This document shows positions 54,386-64,000 of a DNA stretch of 64,000 nucleotides, piece by piece; position 1 is the stretch's first letter; each line of letters begins with the position of its first letter. The stretch covers positions 295,064,654 to 295,128,653 of the forward strand of contig JARDYH010000001.1 of assembly GCA_029215795.1 (NCBI GenBank). The letters run 5' to 3'. This stretch comes from Anniella stebbinsi. Its lineage: Eukaryota > Chordata > Lepidosauria > Squamata > Anniellidae. The notes under the pieces were generated by a model, which worked only from the letters and a program-made list of their open reading frames with translations, was not told the origin of the DNA and searched no databases. The position numbers were made by a program, and so were the translations under genes.

Positions 54386-55753
54386 AAATTACATGGATTT
54401 ATTGCAGTGCTCTGTCTGGGTGGTGGCAACTTTTAGAACATGAGTAGTAGCTGTGTCTGAGGTTTTGGATGAAGCATAACATTTTCAATATATGGAAATA
54501 ATATGACCAACACCAGTCACAGCAACTCAGCTTTCGGTTCGGGAAAATATTTGCTCCTCTAATGAACAGTCTGCGTATGATTTCTATCTTTTAACTTGTT
54601 GAACTGAAATAATAAAATTTTACAGCTACTGGCACATGTTGACGTGAAAATGATTTTGTTAAATTTTATTCTGCAGTAAATCCACATTTGAATGAATCAA
54701 ATTGGCTCTGTTTTTATTTTTCATATTTTTTGTTATTAACATAGGTTTAACTATTCTGGCCTGGTGGCTTGGACAGCAAATTGAAGCCTTGATTAAGCAT
54801 GGTAGTGGTGATTTAATTTTAAACATGGATATATAATCCATGTTTAAAACAGGGACTTCTGGGTTCTGTTCTTGGCATAGGCAGTTACATGCTATGTGAG
54901 ATCTAATAATTTAGTTAAACTTTAAGCTCTTTGGGCTTGTGCCTGCATTTCAGTGTTACCCTGGGTAGCTGCCATCTGCCCCCATGTTAGGTTATGGTAG
55001 GGCTACAATTGACCACAAACTTTTTGCTTATTTTAGGCAGTACGTAGAGGTAAGCATATGAAGTGCTGCCCTATAGTGAGTCATCTGGTGGCTTGTTTTA
55101 GACTCCAGGGACTTCTCCTCTGGCCACCAATGAGATACACCTTAATCTGTGTAACCCAATGAGATACACCTTAATCTGTTCTTTAGCGGCTCACTCCTAT
55201 GCATGGGAGTTGGCAGTTCAGGACATAAGAGTGGAATTCTGGTCCTGCCTCCCATGGTTGACCTTTGGACGAAAGTTGTCTATGGAACTCACGTCTCAGG
55301 ACTGGTAGAATCCAAAGATAAAACTGTTCTTATATTGCAAGTTGCATTGCATGTCTGCACCCCCAATGAAAGAGTGTCCTGCATATAGAGGGTGGAATCC
55401 AATTAGCTCTTCTCACTGATGGAATGGGTTCCATCAGTGGCACTGGAGGGGGGTGATTCCTCCTCTTCCTAAAGCCCCTCATGTGCCCTCAAAATCTGCT
55501 CCGGAGGCTTGAGGAACTTCCAGAGCAAATTTTAAGAGGGAAGCGGAGGAGAAGAAAACCTCATCATGCAAGTGGGAGTCTGCTCAGCCAACACTAAATT
55601 CCGCCCAGAACATGTCAGAGAGAGGCTTCGGCTGCCATGCTAGTTTACATGGAGGTGATTTTTGCTTCTTTGTATGGAAACATTCAAATGTGCCCCCTTG
55701 ACGCCTGCAGCCTTGATTCAGCTGATTGTATAAACTGCCCTATAGTAGTTCTA
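54386..55753. other. Intergenic sequence
   Basis: No gene recognised. An AATAAA is present at 54611-54616. A short tandem duplication of CCAATGAGATACACCTTAAT occurs at about 55125-55145 and 55157-55177. Confidence 0.45.
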
Positions 55754-55845
55754 ACGACACAATCCTATACGTGGTTGCTTGGAAATAATTCCCATTGTCT
55801 TCAGTGGAATTTACTCCCTAGGAAGTATGTTTAGAATTCTAGACT
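55754..55845. mobile_element. Short palindromic MITE, degraded
   Basis: ACACAATCCTATACGTGG, TCCCATTGTCTTCAGTGG and ATTTACTCCCTAGGAAGTAT. Confidence 0.65.
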
Positions 55846-55909
55846 TAGGCTAGTTTCATAACCACAAAGAACACAAACCATTGCACGGCATCTCTGTGTA
55901 TGCTTCCAG

Positions 55910-56054
55910 TCAGTGGTATCAGCCAAATGACAGACATGACAACTATTGCTATGATTCCAGCTTCTCGAGATCCCTGAGTAGTTTGCAGGAGTGGCGCAGA
56001 ACAACAGGATACTACAGAACAACCAATCCTTCAAATGGTTTGAGTTACCATTCA
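55910..56054 (+). other. Candidate exon of an unrecognised gene
   Basis: A 145-bp segment preceded by an acceptor-like CTCTGTGTATGCTTCCAG and followed by a consensus donor GTAAGT (56055-56060). It is open in one frame from 55854 and reads QWYQPNDRHDNYCYDSSFSR, then SLSSLQEWRRTTGYY. It is rich in Tyr, Ser and Arg. I recognise no family. It starts just after one MITE and ends 10 bp before another, so an island of real gene sequence or a decayed exon are both possible, as is chance. Confidence 0.25.
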
Positions 56055-56063
56055 GTAAGTGTT

Positions 56064-56212
56064 TAAGGGTGCAATGCTATGCATGTTTAGACAGAAAAAA
56101 GGCCTATAACTCCCAGCATCTCCTCAGCCAGCAAGTTGGCTGGGGGGCAGGGGGGTGGATGCTGGGGGTTGTAGGACTTTTTCTATATTAACATGCATAG
56201 GATTGCATCTAA
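56064..56212. mobile_element. Palindromic MITE of the TTTAGACAG family
   Basis: GGGTGCAATGCTATGCATGT and ACATGCATAGGATTGCATC ends; CTCCCAGCATC and GATGCTGGGGG inside. Same family as 42369-42494. Confidence 0.75.
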
Positions 56213-57060
56213 GCCAGGGATGGGTAAGCTATTTTGGTCTGAGGGTCAAATTGGCTCCAGAAAAGCGCTTCGGGGGCATCATGCCAGGGCACTGCTGGCA
56301 TATACCTCACACACATTTGCACTCGCACACATATGCATGCACTCCTGGCAACAGGTTAGATGAGAGAGGAGTGAAGTGGGCTGAGCCATAGCCTTGTGGA
56401 GCACTCCAGGTCATGACTAAATTGCTCTCTCTTGTCTCCTCTTCTCGAGGGTTGGGTGAAGCCTTGACAAAGGGACAGGGCCTTGTCCAAGGCCTCCGTG
56501 GACCAGATGGTGGTGGCTGGACAGACCAAAGATTCCCCTTCTGTGGTTTAAATGGTCACCACACAGCAGATTTTCCTGTGAAATTACCCCATGTTTGTTA
56601 CTCAGTTCTTTCCTAGTTTGTATGTGTTAGCCAGAAGCAAGTTCGGGGAACAAGGAGCCATATCAGTTTTATCCCCTGAAACACGTGAAAGCTGATTAGT
56701 AGGGGCTGCCATTGGATTTAAATGGGTCATGTTTGCAACCCAGTTGAACCTTGGCATGTTTGTGACTGCATGTTTCATATTCAGCCTAGTTATCACTGTG
56801 ATGGTAAACCTGGGTCTGGGTATTACCACTCCAGGCTTTGTAGGCAAGCTCTTCCATACAAAAATAAAATTAAAAAATCCCTGTACTTGGAAAATTAGAT
56901 GTCAGGGAGAAGGGTTCTAGGGTAGCCTTTTCACAGACATTTAGGTTACTTGAATGGGCATGTTCCATGAGTGTAAGAGGGTTTTAAAAACCAGGCTAGC
57001 AGTTTGGACCACTTGCCACAGGGAAATAATTTTTAGTTGCCACCACCATGCACATGGTGT
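56213..57060. other. Intergenic sequence
   Basis: No recognisable gene or repeat apart from short low-complexity tracts. Confidence 0.4.
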
Positions 57061-57120
57061 ATGTAAACCACCCAGAGAGCTTCGGCTATGGAGCAGTATA
57101 CAAATTCAAATAATAATAAT
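57061..57120 (+). mobile_element. L2 LINE 3' terminus, sense
   Basis: AAACCACCCAGAGAGCTTCG and CTATGGAGCAGTATACAAAT with an AATAATAATAA tail. Confidence 0.75.
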
Positions 57121-58528
57121 ACTCTGCAGTTCCATAGTCCCCGTGTTGGTTGTGGTTACATTCATGCTTCTAGACCCAGGCACCCCAGTGCCCCTGATTC
57201 TTACACACTCTTATATTTACTGCTAGCTGGTTCCAGAACTGGAATATCAAAGCAGGCACACACATTGAGTTGTGCACAGTGTTCTCTGATGTCTTCATCA
57301 AATAAAACTTGTCAAAAACATTGAAGAGGTGATATCACAGGAATATTAAGAAAAATGAAACAGGTCTTTCATGTTTAAGAAAAGCTCTAATGTATGGAAT
57401 GTTCACTTAAGTTCAGAATACTGTTTTTAAAATGATTGGGAGCGCTGGAATTCCCATGGTCTGTCTGTTTTCAAGTTCAGTAGGCCTCTGCTTGGCTCTC
57501 CCTCGCTGTTTCTCTAAGGTTCACAATGTCGTCTCCATTTGTGTGTGTGCAGCCAAAATTATAGGAAAAGGGGAGTAGAGTTGTTGCTCCTGGTTTTAGG
57601 GTCATGGTGGACAACTAATATTTAACAAGGGCCATATTTTTCAGCTGAGTCAGCTGACCAGCCAGCCAGCAATCTTAGCCATGCTCATTGACTCATATGA
57701 ACTGAGACGCAGACAGAGACCTCTTGAACCATCTCTTCCCCATCAGAAACAGAAACGGGGCAGCTTACAGCGCTCTTCCTGTACATACCTCAGCTGCTCA
57801 GTACCATTTTCTTGTATCTTGGCTTGCATGTGGGAGTGAGCAGCGGATGTGCATAATAGAGCGGGGGGAACCACAGGGTTTTGTAGCTTTTTAAAGAGTC
57901 ACAGGTTTAGCTTTTGTTGTTGGTTGGCTCATTCACATGGGATACACTTGTTGGCTGAAGAAATACCCTTGGCTAAATGGTTTGCATTAAACGGTTGGTA
58001 CCATAGCGGCCTGAAAGAGCAAGAGCGAGAGAGAGCGTTAAATAGCCCTCTGCCTCAATTTAAAAGAAAGTGACTGAAGTGCATAATGAGGGTGGGGGAG
58101 ATGGGCATGCATTTGGGGGCTATGCTGACGGCCAGAAAGGTAACTTTAAAGGCTCTGGGTTGGCTTTAGGCCCTCAGTTTCCTTTCTCTATTTTAAGGAT
58201 TTTCATGTGATTAAACCCACCCACTCACCCACTTTCCTTTAACGCAGGAGAGCAACCTGCATTCTTTGGCCTAATTTCAAAAGGTCTATGCATGCAGTCA
58301 GTTCATATCTCTGGCAAGAGCAATGTGTCCCTACCCTGGCAGCCCACTGCATGGGCAAGAAGAGGCAAAGAGAGAACAGGGAGTAGCAGAATGAGAAAAA
58401 GGGTGACCCATCAACTTTTGGCTATGGTCCTGCCTACCATTACCTTTTAACGATAGATTGTGGAATCTTCTCCACTGGGTCTGTGTGTGTGCACACATAC
58501 ATGTGTAGCACACCAAATCCCCCTGTGA
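57121..58528. other. Intergenic sequence
   Basis: No recognisable gene or named repeat. Open frames of 60-78 codons lack recognisable domains. Confidence 0.4.
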
Positions 58529-58722
58529 TAGGGTGACCAGATAAAATCCAGGTCAGGGCTCATGTAACTTTAACAGTTGTGTAGAAAAGGGAAGTTCAGC
58601 CAGTGTCATTTGTATGCAATTAGTTCCTGGTGAAATTCCCTCTTCATCACAACCGTTAAAGGTGCAGGGGACCTGCCTTCTTTTGTATATGGTCAGTCTA
58701 GTATAGCGCCTGCACCCCTTTC
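58529..58722. mobile_element. One-armed copy of the hairpin MITE
   Basis: It starts TAGGGTGACCAGATAAAATC and follows the left arm and loop of 17124-17436 to TGCACCCCTTT. The right arm is missing, so only the loop-proximal stem (GGTGCAGG with CCTGCACC) can pair. Confidence 0.75.
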
Positions 58723-58929
58723 TCTCCACTTGACTAATTAGTCATCATGCTACATTGGAACATCTTAGCAAGTTATCTATGGTAATTGGAGACCTAGTTG
58801 GATAAGCACTAAATCAGCTTTAAAGATAAAGAAGTGTTGTTAATGAATGGGGAATCTTGTAGGTTTTATGGGGCAGCAATCTGTATTTTTTGCTCCATGA
58901 AGTACCATGTATATGGATGGTGCTGATGA

Positions 58930-59098
58930 AGGACCATAGCTCAATGGTACAGCAGATGCTTTGCATGAAGAGAATTCCAGGTTCAATCCCTGGAATCCGC
59001 TGGTAAAGTCCCCTTCCTGAAGCCCTGGAAAGCTGCTACCAATCAGCAGACAATACCAAGTTGGATGGACAAATGGTTTGACCTGGCATAAGTCAGCA
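58930..59098 (+). mobile_element. tRNA-derived SINE, sense, near full length
   Basis: A box CATAGCTCAATGGTACAGC, CTTTGCATGAAGAGAATTCC and B box GGTTCAATCCCTGG, then body with CCTGAAGCCCTGGAAAGCTG, CAGACAATACCAAGTTGG and the end TGACCTGGCATAAGTCAGC. An (ATC)n tail follows. It is the reference copy for the antisense SINEs at 3630, 34222 and 40618. Confidence 0.88.

Positions 59099-59144
<46 letters not shown>
59098..59144. repeat. (ATC)n microsatellite
   Basis: About 15 ATC units, acting as the SINE tail; the minus strand reads as a poly-Met frame that is not a gene. Confidence 0.95.
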
Positions 59145-59456
59145 GTGTCAGTAACCAGAAAAGTGGAAAATGCAGATCATAAAACATACTGGGGGACAGA
59201 ACAATTCATACCGACAAGACAATACCCTGCAACCGAGCAGACATAACGGTCATAGACAAAAAAGCAGCTGGGTGGGAGGAATGGGCAGAGGTGATGTTGG
59301 ACCCTGTATTCCAATTTAGAATTTCTTCACTAGACAGGCCTTTGAGCCCGTAAAGTGAGGATATTCCAGTGAGGGAGGGACTGAGGCTGGAGAGGCCTCA
59401 GGATATCTCGTATCCTGGCCCCTCTGGTCTTCTCCCCTCCCTGCCAACCAGAACCC

Positions 59457-59479
59457 CCCCCACACACACACACACACAC
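59457..59479. repeat. (CA)n microsatellite
   Basis: A short CACACA run after a C tract. Confidence 0.85.
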
Positions 59480-59904
59480 CGGAGATTGCTTTTCCAACCT
59501 CGGAGAGCAGCTGGTGCGGGTCTTTCCATATTGGCTGTGAGGGATTGGGGGAGGAAGCTCAGCTCTCCAACTTCCCCTTCTGCGGTCATACCAGTGTCTA
59601 TGGCCTCAGAAGTCAGAATCCAACCTATCTTATCCCTGGGATGCCCTCCCAGGGACCATAGGATTGCCCTCTCAGCCAGTCTTTCTAACACCCTGATCTT
59701 CAAAGCAGCCCCATGGGGCTGCACTAAATAGTAAAATAGGTTGTCCCTCAATTAGGGCTATTATATTCTGCTACATGCAGAAGAAGTTATTGTGATAGTT
59801 GCCACCACCATCAACTATTGAAAAGGGCAGGGGTGGTGTATTGTTTGCCCCTTCAGGGGACAGCTGAAGGGAGGGGATATCCCAATCCATGTGGATCATC
59901 TATA

Positions 59905-60115
59905 TTGCAGTTGTACAGAGGAGTCAACCAACAAACCTCCAGTATCAGAGACAGTAAGGCTCTATACACTGTTGCTGGGGAACATGGATGTGTGTGCTGT
60001 TGCACCATGTCCTGCTTGTGGGCCTCTGTTGACAGGTGATTGGCCACTGTGTGAACAGAGTGCTGGATTAGATGGAGCCTAGGTCTGATCCAGCACGGCT
60101 CTTCTTATGTTCTTA
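59905..60115 (+). mobile_element. CR1 LINE 3' end, sense
   Basis: GTTGCTGGGGAACATGGATG, CATGTCCTGCTTGTGGGCC, GTGAACAGAGTGCTGGATTA and CTCTTCTTATGTTCTTAA terminus. Confidence 0.88.
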
Positions 60116-60400
60116 AAGCTTATTAGTGGGAGATTCAGGATAAGCAAAAGGAAGTATCTCTTCACGCAGGGCATGTTTAACTATGGGCGTCACTACCACA
60201 AAGTACAGTAATGCCCAACTTACATCAGGGGATTAGAAAATATTCATGAGAATAAGGTTATTAATGGCTATGTACTACCTCCAAAATCAGAGGCAGTGTG
60301 TTCACCAGTTAGTAGTGCATATGAGCGGAAGGGTGCTATTGCCCTCATGTCCTGCTTACAAGCTTCCTATATGTATCTCGTTGCGCACTGTGGAATCACC
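60116..60400 (+). mobile_element. Second CR1 LINE fragment, sense
   Basis: AGCTTATTAGTGGGAGATTC, AAAAGGAAGTATCTCTTCAC and a degraded GCTATTGCCCTCATGTCCTG. It directly follows the previous CR1 and lacks its own 3' terminus. Confidence 0.78.
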
Positions 60401-60699
60401 CCTTTGTCATTTCATGTCATTTCTCAAGTCCTGTTGTTGTGTGCTCCAACAGTGTGCTGCTCAGATATATTTAATGTAGCAGCTGTCCTTCTCCTCACAG
60501 CCTTTCTGTCCCGATGATCAGGTTGACTCCCTGTCTTGGGTTCCTGCTCATACACTCATTAAAAACCTTCTCTCCCCAAATTCAACTTCTCTCTTCCTTT
60601 CCTCTTCTTAATCCCCCCTTCCCCAAATGCCTTTAGCCATCCACTCACCTGTGGCTTACTTATCCCATGCTGCTACTCTCCTTTGTGTTCTTATGAAGT

Positions 60700-60850
60700 C
60701 AAAAGCCATGGGCCACCATCACCTCCTCTATCCACGGAGGCTCTCCACAGGATCAAAATTGCATTAAGTCTCCAAGGATAGAAGAGGCTCTCCACTGCAG
60801 ATAGTCCCACTCTGCACTTGGAGAGTGACAATAATGACAATGGAGGGGGT
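60700..60850. repeat. Dispersed repeat with GAGGCTCTCC motifs, second copy
   Basis: Related to 46795-46990, with CCTCTATCCACGGAGGCTC and GAAGAGGCTCTCCACTG blocks. Confidence 0.4.
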
Positions 60851-61138
60851 GGAGCTAGTGTGGGTTCATCCCTGCTCCCCCTCCTTGGGTGTTTACATTC
60901 TGTAATAACACTTGAAGAGGACTAGAGTGTTCTGCTGTTTGAGAAATGCCCCCCAACCCCCTTTGTGGGACCATACTTGAGTTTAAACCTAAACGTATCC
61001 CCAGATTCACAGTTTTCCTGATTACAAAAATAGCTTTTAGTCAAGATCTAACTTATATCAGAAACATTGCTCCTGAGAATATTAAATATTCTGTGGTTGG
61101 GAATTATTATCTTTGTAATATTTGCTTTATTTACAAAT

Positions 61139-61668
61139 GTATGTTTCCGAGCCCGATTCAAAGTGCTGGTTTTAACCTATAAAGCCTTACAGGGCTTGGG
61201 ACCATAATATCTGACGGAACGCCTTTCCCGACATGAACCTACCCGAACACTACGTTCAACATCTAAGGCCCTCCTCCGAATGCCTACTCCGAGGAAAGCT
61301 CGGAGGTTGGCAACAAGGGAGAGGGCCTTCTCTGTGGTGGCCCCCCAATTGTGGAATGATCTCCCTGACAAGGCCCGCCTGGCGCCAACATTGTTATCTT
61401 TTCGGCGCCAGGTCAAGACTTTCCTCTTCTCTCAGGCATTTGGCAATATCTGAGGAGCCTGGGGTTTTTTGTTGTTGTTGTTTTTGTAGCTTTTTGGGGC
61501 TGTTGTAGCAGTTTTAAATGTATGTGTGTATTGTGTGTATGTTGTATGTTTTTGCTGTTTTAATTTTTGTATATTGTTTTTAATTGTTTTAATCCTATGT
61601 AAACCGCCCAGAGAGCTTCGGCTATGGGGCAGTATACAAGTGTAATAAATAAATAAGTAAATACAAAC
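61139..61668 (+). mobile_element. L2 LINE 3' portion, sense
   Basis: It starts inside the coding end (TTTCCGAGCCCGATTCAAAG), runs uninterrupted through AATTGTGGAATGATCTCCC and GACAAGGCCCGCCTGGCGCC, and ends GCTTCGGCTATGGGGCAGTA plus AATAAATAAATAAGTAAAT. Being uninterrupted, it supplies the reference for the two nested insertions in the copies at 23 kb and 33 kb. Confidence 0.9.
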
Positions 61669-62336
61669 AGAGCATATTGGAAGCAAATACACACTGCACC
61701 CAATACCATAGCCAACTCTCAGTTCTCTCAGCTGCTTGCAGTCTCTGCAAAATTTAAACTCTTTCAAGCTATTTTTCTCAGCTCTGTCACTGTAGCTGGT
61801 GGATGGCATCTCCTGAAGTCTGATTACATTCTGCTAAAGCATATCATAATCAGCTCCCATAGATTGAACCAATCATCAAGACATCAACATATGAGTAAGA
61901 AAGGATTTCCCCCAGCATCTGAAATTGTACTATAACTTCTCTTTCTCTTGATATTATCCATTGCCTAATATGTCCTATGGGTGAACTGTTCCTAGAGTAG
62001 CTGCTAATTATAACTTACTTCTTAATGAAGGATGAAAAAACTCCTTAATCAACTCCCCAAATGTCTCTCAAGGCTTGCAGTAAGATTTTTACCCTTCTCT
62101 TAATTTTTTTGTAAGCAATCATGGGAATAATGATTTCGTCAAGATTATGAATAGCCAAATTATGATTATTGCCTTGTACAAAATTGCTAATAGGATTTTG
62201 GCTCTGTATGAAAAAGGAAAGGATCAGAAAGGACAACTTCTGAGTGTCCCACCACACAACCCCATGATACTTACTTAAATTTTACTACAATAGTAAGCTT
62301 TACTGAACTAACACATTTAAAACGAATGGTCCTTAT
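61669..62336. other. Intergenic sequence
   Basis: AT-rich, nothing recognised. Confidence 0.4.
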
Positions 62337-62877
62337 TAGGGCTGTGAATGAGCCCCCAATCCGATCCAGATCCCGATCTGTCAGGTCTGGATTGGGCCCA
62401 ATCTGACTCGGATCGGATCAGGCCAAATCCGATCCAACTCTGATCCGGATCCGATCCGGGTCCATTCACAGCACTCCTTCCCACTCTATCCGTTCCCTCC
62501 CTCCCCCTCCCCCTCTCCCTGTTTACCTGCTGCCTCCTCTGCATTGTCCTGCCGTCGTCCTCCGTCCTTGCTGTGGGCAGGCTGCTTTCCCGCTTGCACC
62601 AGGTGACGTCATCACCCTCCACGAGTGGGAAAGCAGCCAGCTCACAGCGTGGAGGTAGGATGACGTGGAGGAGGCAGATGGAAAGCAGGGAGAGTGGGAA
62701 GGAGGGAGGGAGAGAGCGGGGAGAGCGGTAGGGAGTGCTGTGACAGGATCCGGATCAGATCTGGATCGTGGATCTCATCCGGCCTGATCCAGGCCTGATC
62801 CGATCCAATTTGGATCCGGAGGTCTGTATCAGCCTGATCCGCTCCAGATTCGGGATCCGGATCCGGTCACAGCCCTA
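62337..62877. mobile_element. GATCCG-rich foldback DNA element
   Basis: The ends TAGGGCTGTGAATG and GGTCACAGCCCTA are inverted repeats. Each end is itself a fold-back: GGCTGTGAATG (62340) faces CATTCACAGC (62463-62472), and GCTGTGACAG (62737) faces GGTCACAGCC (62865-62874). Both ends are filled with GATCCG/CGGATC motifs. The unique centre (about 62476-62730) is C-rich on one side and G-rich on the other, bounded by CAGCACTCC and GGAGTGCTG. It has no coding capacity. I see no unambiguous 8-bp target duplication; a TA flank is possible. Confidence 0.75.
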
Positions 62878-64000
62878 ATTTGTATCATTCAACAGGACCT
62901 GTATTCCTTTGCCAATTTGTTTCTGTGCTAGTTCAAATTTAAAGAAGTAAAATTATTTATAATTACCTGCACAAATTTGGCCTTTGACCTTAAATGAGAT
63001 AGTTATGATAGAGAATATGTGCTGGGAAGCAACAAGAGTTTTTCATAGCTAACAATATTTTAACGTCAAACTAAAAGTCACACAATCTCAATAAAATACA
63101 ATGAAAAAATAAAGTATCGAAAGGCCAATCTAGATTTTTTTAAAAAAAAAGCCTGCTTGAACTTGGCAGTATAGAAATAATTAACATTCATGACTAGATG
63201 GTTCAGTCACATGCAATTATTGAAAAACTTTCCTCTACCTTGAAGGTATTATTAGTAATAATTTTGCAGTGCAAGGTGTTTTATATTTGTTTCTTTAGTT
63301 TTCACAACACTCCTGCAAAGTAGATGGTTATTGTTCCACTTTATAGAAGGATAAAAAGCTCATTACTCTGATCAAAGCAAGTGCTCAATACCAGTTTTAA
63401 AATGAAGCTATTTATTTTTCACAATACAAAAGTTATTTGGAGTATTTGCCTTTTCTTCTTTTATTTCTGCCATTTATTTTATATTGTTTTATATTACCGT
63501 CCCCGGTCCCTTTTCAAAGCTGCATTGCTTAGGGAACCAGCATTCTATTCAGATGGGAGATAGAGAGTTAAAGACAGCATCAACACTCTCCTTGCAGTGG
63601 TGGGTGTAGGTGTAGATGGGGAGGCAATCGTGCAGTGAGGTTTGAGCCAGTTGAAAATGAAGCATTATGAACGTTCTAGTGCAGCACGATACTTTTCTTA
63701 TGTGAACATATCTGTAGAAATATTTGGCTATAGTGTGCAGTTGTGTCATTGGAACCATACACTTCAAAAACAAAAATTTAATAGCATACAGACTTAAGAG
63801 CATTGGCCTACACAGATAAACAAACTGGGCACTGTGAATTAGTTTAGGCATCCATATTATACTGCCAAGTAGTAAATATGTTTTAGCTGTTATGTAGTGC
63901 AGATATGTGGTAAAATGTGGGGCAGAATGGATATCTGTTTGCAGACTTTATGATCCTGTTCATGGAGGTGAGAAATTGATGTTTGTTTTTCCTTGTTTTT
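62878..64000. other. Intergenic sequence
   Basis: AT-rich, without recognisable exon or repeat up to the window end. Confidence 0.4.

Noticed and set aside
58930..59000. tRNA gene
   Set aside because: A and B boxes are present but the acceptor stem does not close and the sequence continues into a SINE body.
58840..59187. ORF with a run of Met on the minus strand
   Set aside because: It is the (ATC)n SINE tail read in reverse.

Overview
This is vertebrate nuclear DNA, almost certainly from a squamate reptile (lizard or snake). The coding sequence is split into small GT-AG exons. The rest is packed with CR1 and L2-clade LINE remnants, tRNA-type and 5S-like SINE fragments, hAT-like palindromic MITEs, and solo LTRs. 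The species assignment is inference from this repeat repertoire. Nothing looks bacterial or phage-like.

The one gene I can identify is NADSYN1 (glutamine-dependent NAD+ synthetase) on the + strand. All 21 coding exons were placed by eye from 18429 to 52882. Phases join without a frameshift and give a 707-residue protein, essentially the length of the human enzyme. The nitrilase-type triad (E45, K114, C175) and the synthetase P-loop SGGVDS (357-362) are present. The 5' flank has ETS-like and CTCF-like motifs, and an AATAAA follows the stop.

Region by region. 1-18 kb upstream is gene-poor. It holds L2 and CR1 fragments, an inverted 28-bp minisatellite (4.7-5.1 kb), and a promoter-like patch with an RFX X-box (6.2 kb). 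A large inverted repeat follows (6.3-9.2 kb), decorated with two GC-rich hAT-like elements, then a CpG-rich MITE interrupted by a solo LTR (14.8-15.7 kb) and a hairpin MITE (17.1 kb). DHCR7, the usual neighbour in mammals, was not seen. 18.4-52.9 kb is NADSYN1; its introns hold L2 copies (one split by a solo LTR, one split by an antisense L2), CR1 copies, SINEs, MITEs and microsatellites. A decayed extra copy of part of exon 20 lies about 440 bp before the real exon 20. 53-64 kb downstream has no recognisable gene, only MITEs, SINE, CR1 and L2 remnants, one exon-like open segment near 55.9-56.05 kb, and a GATCCG-rich foldback element (62.3-62.9 kb).

I found no novel multi-gene system. The most unusual items are the exon-20 relic, the GC-rich hAT-like elements carrying hairpins and donor-like motifs, the inverted repeat with an occupied and an empty insertion site, and the two solo LTRs dated by nesting. 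All family names for repeats come from recognition by eye, not from a library search.
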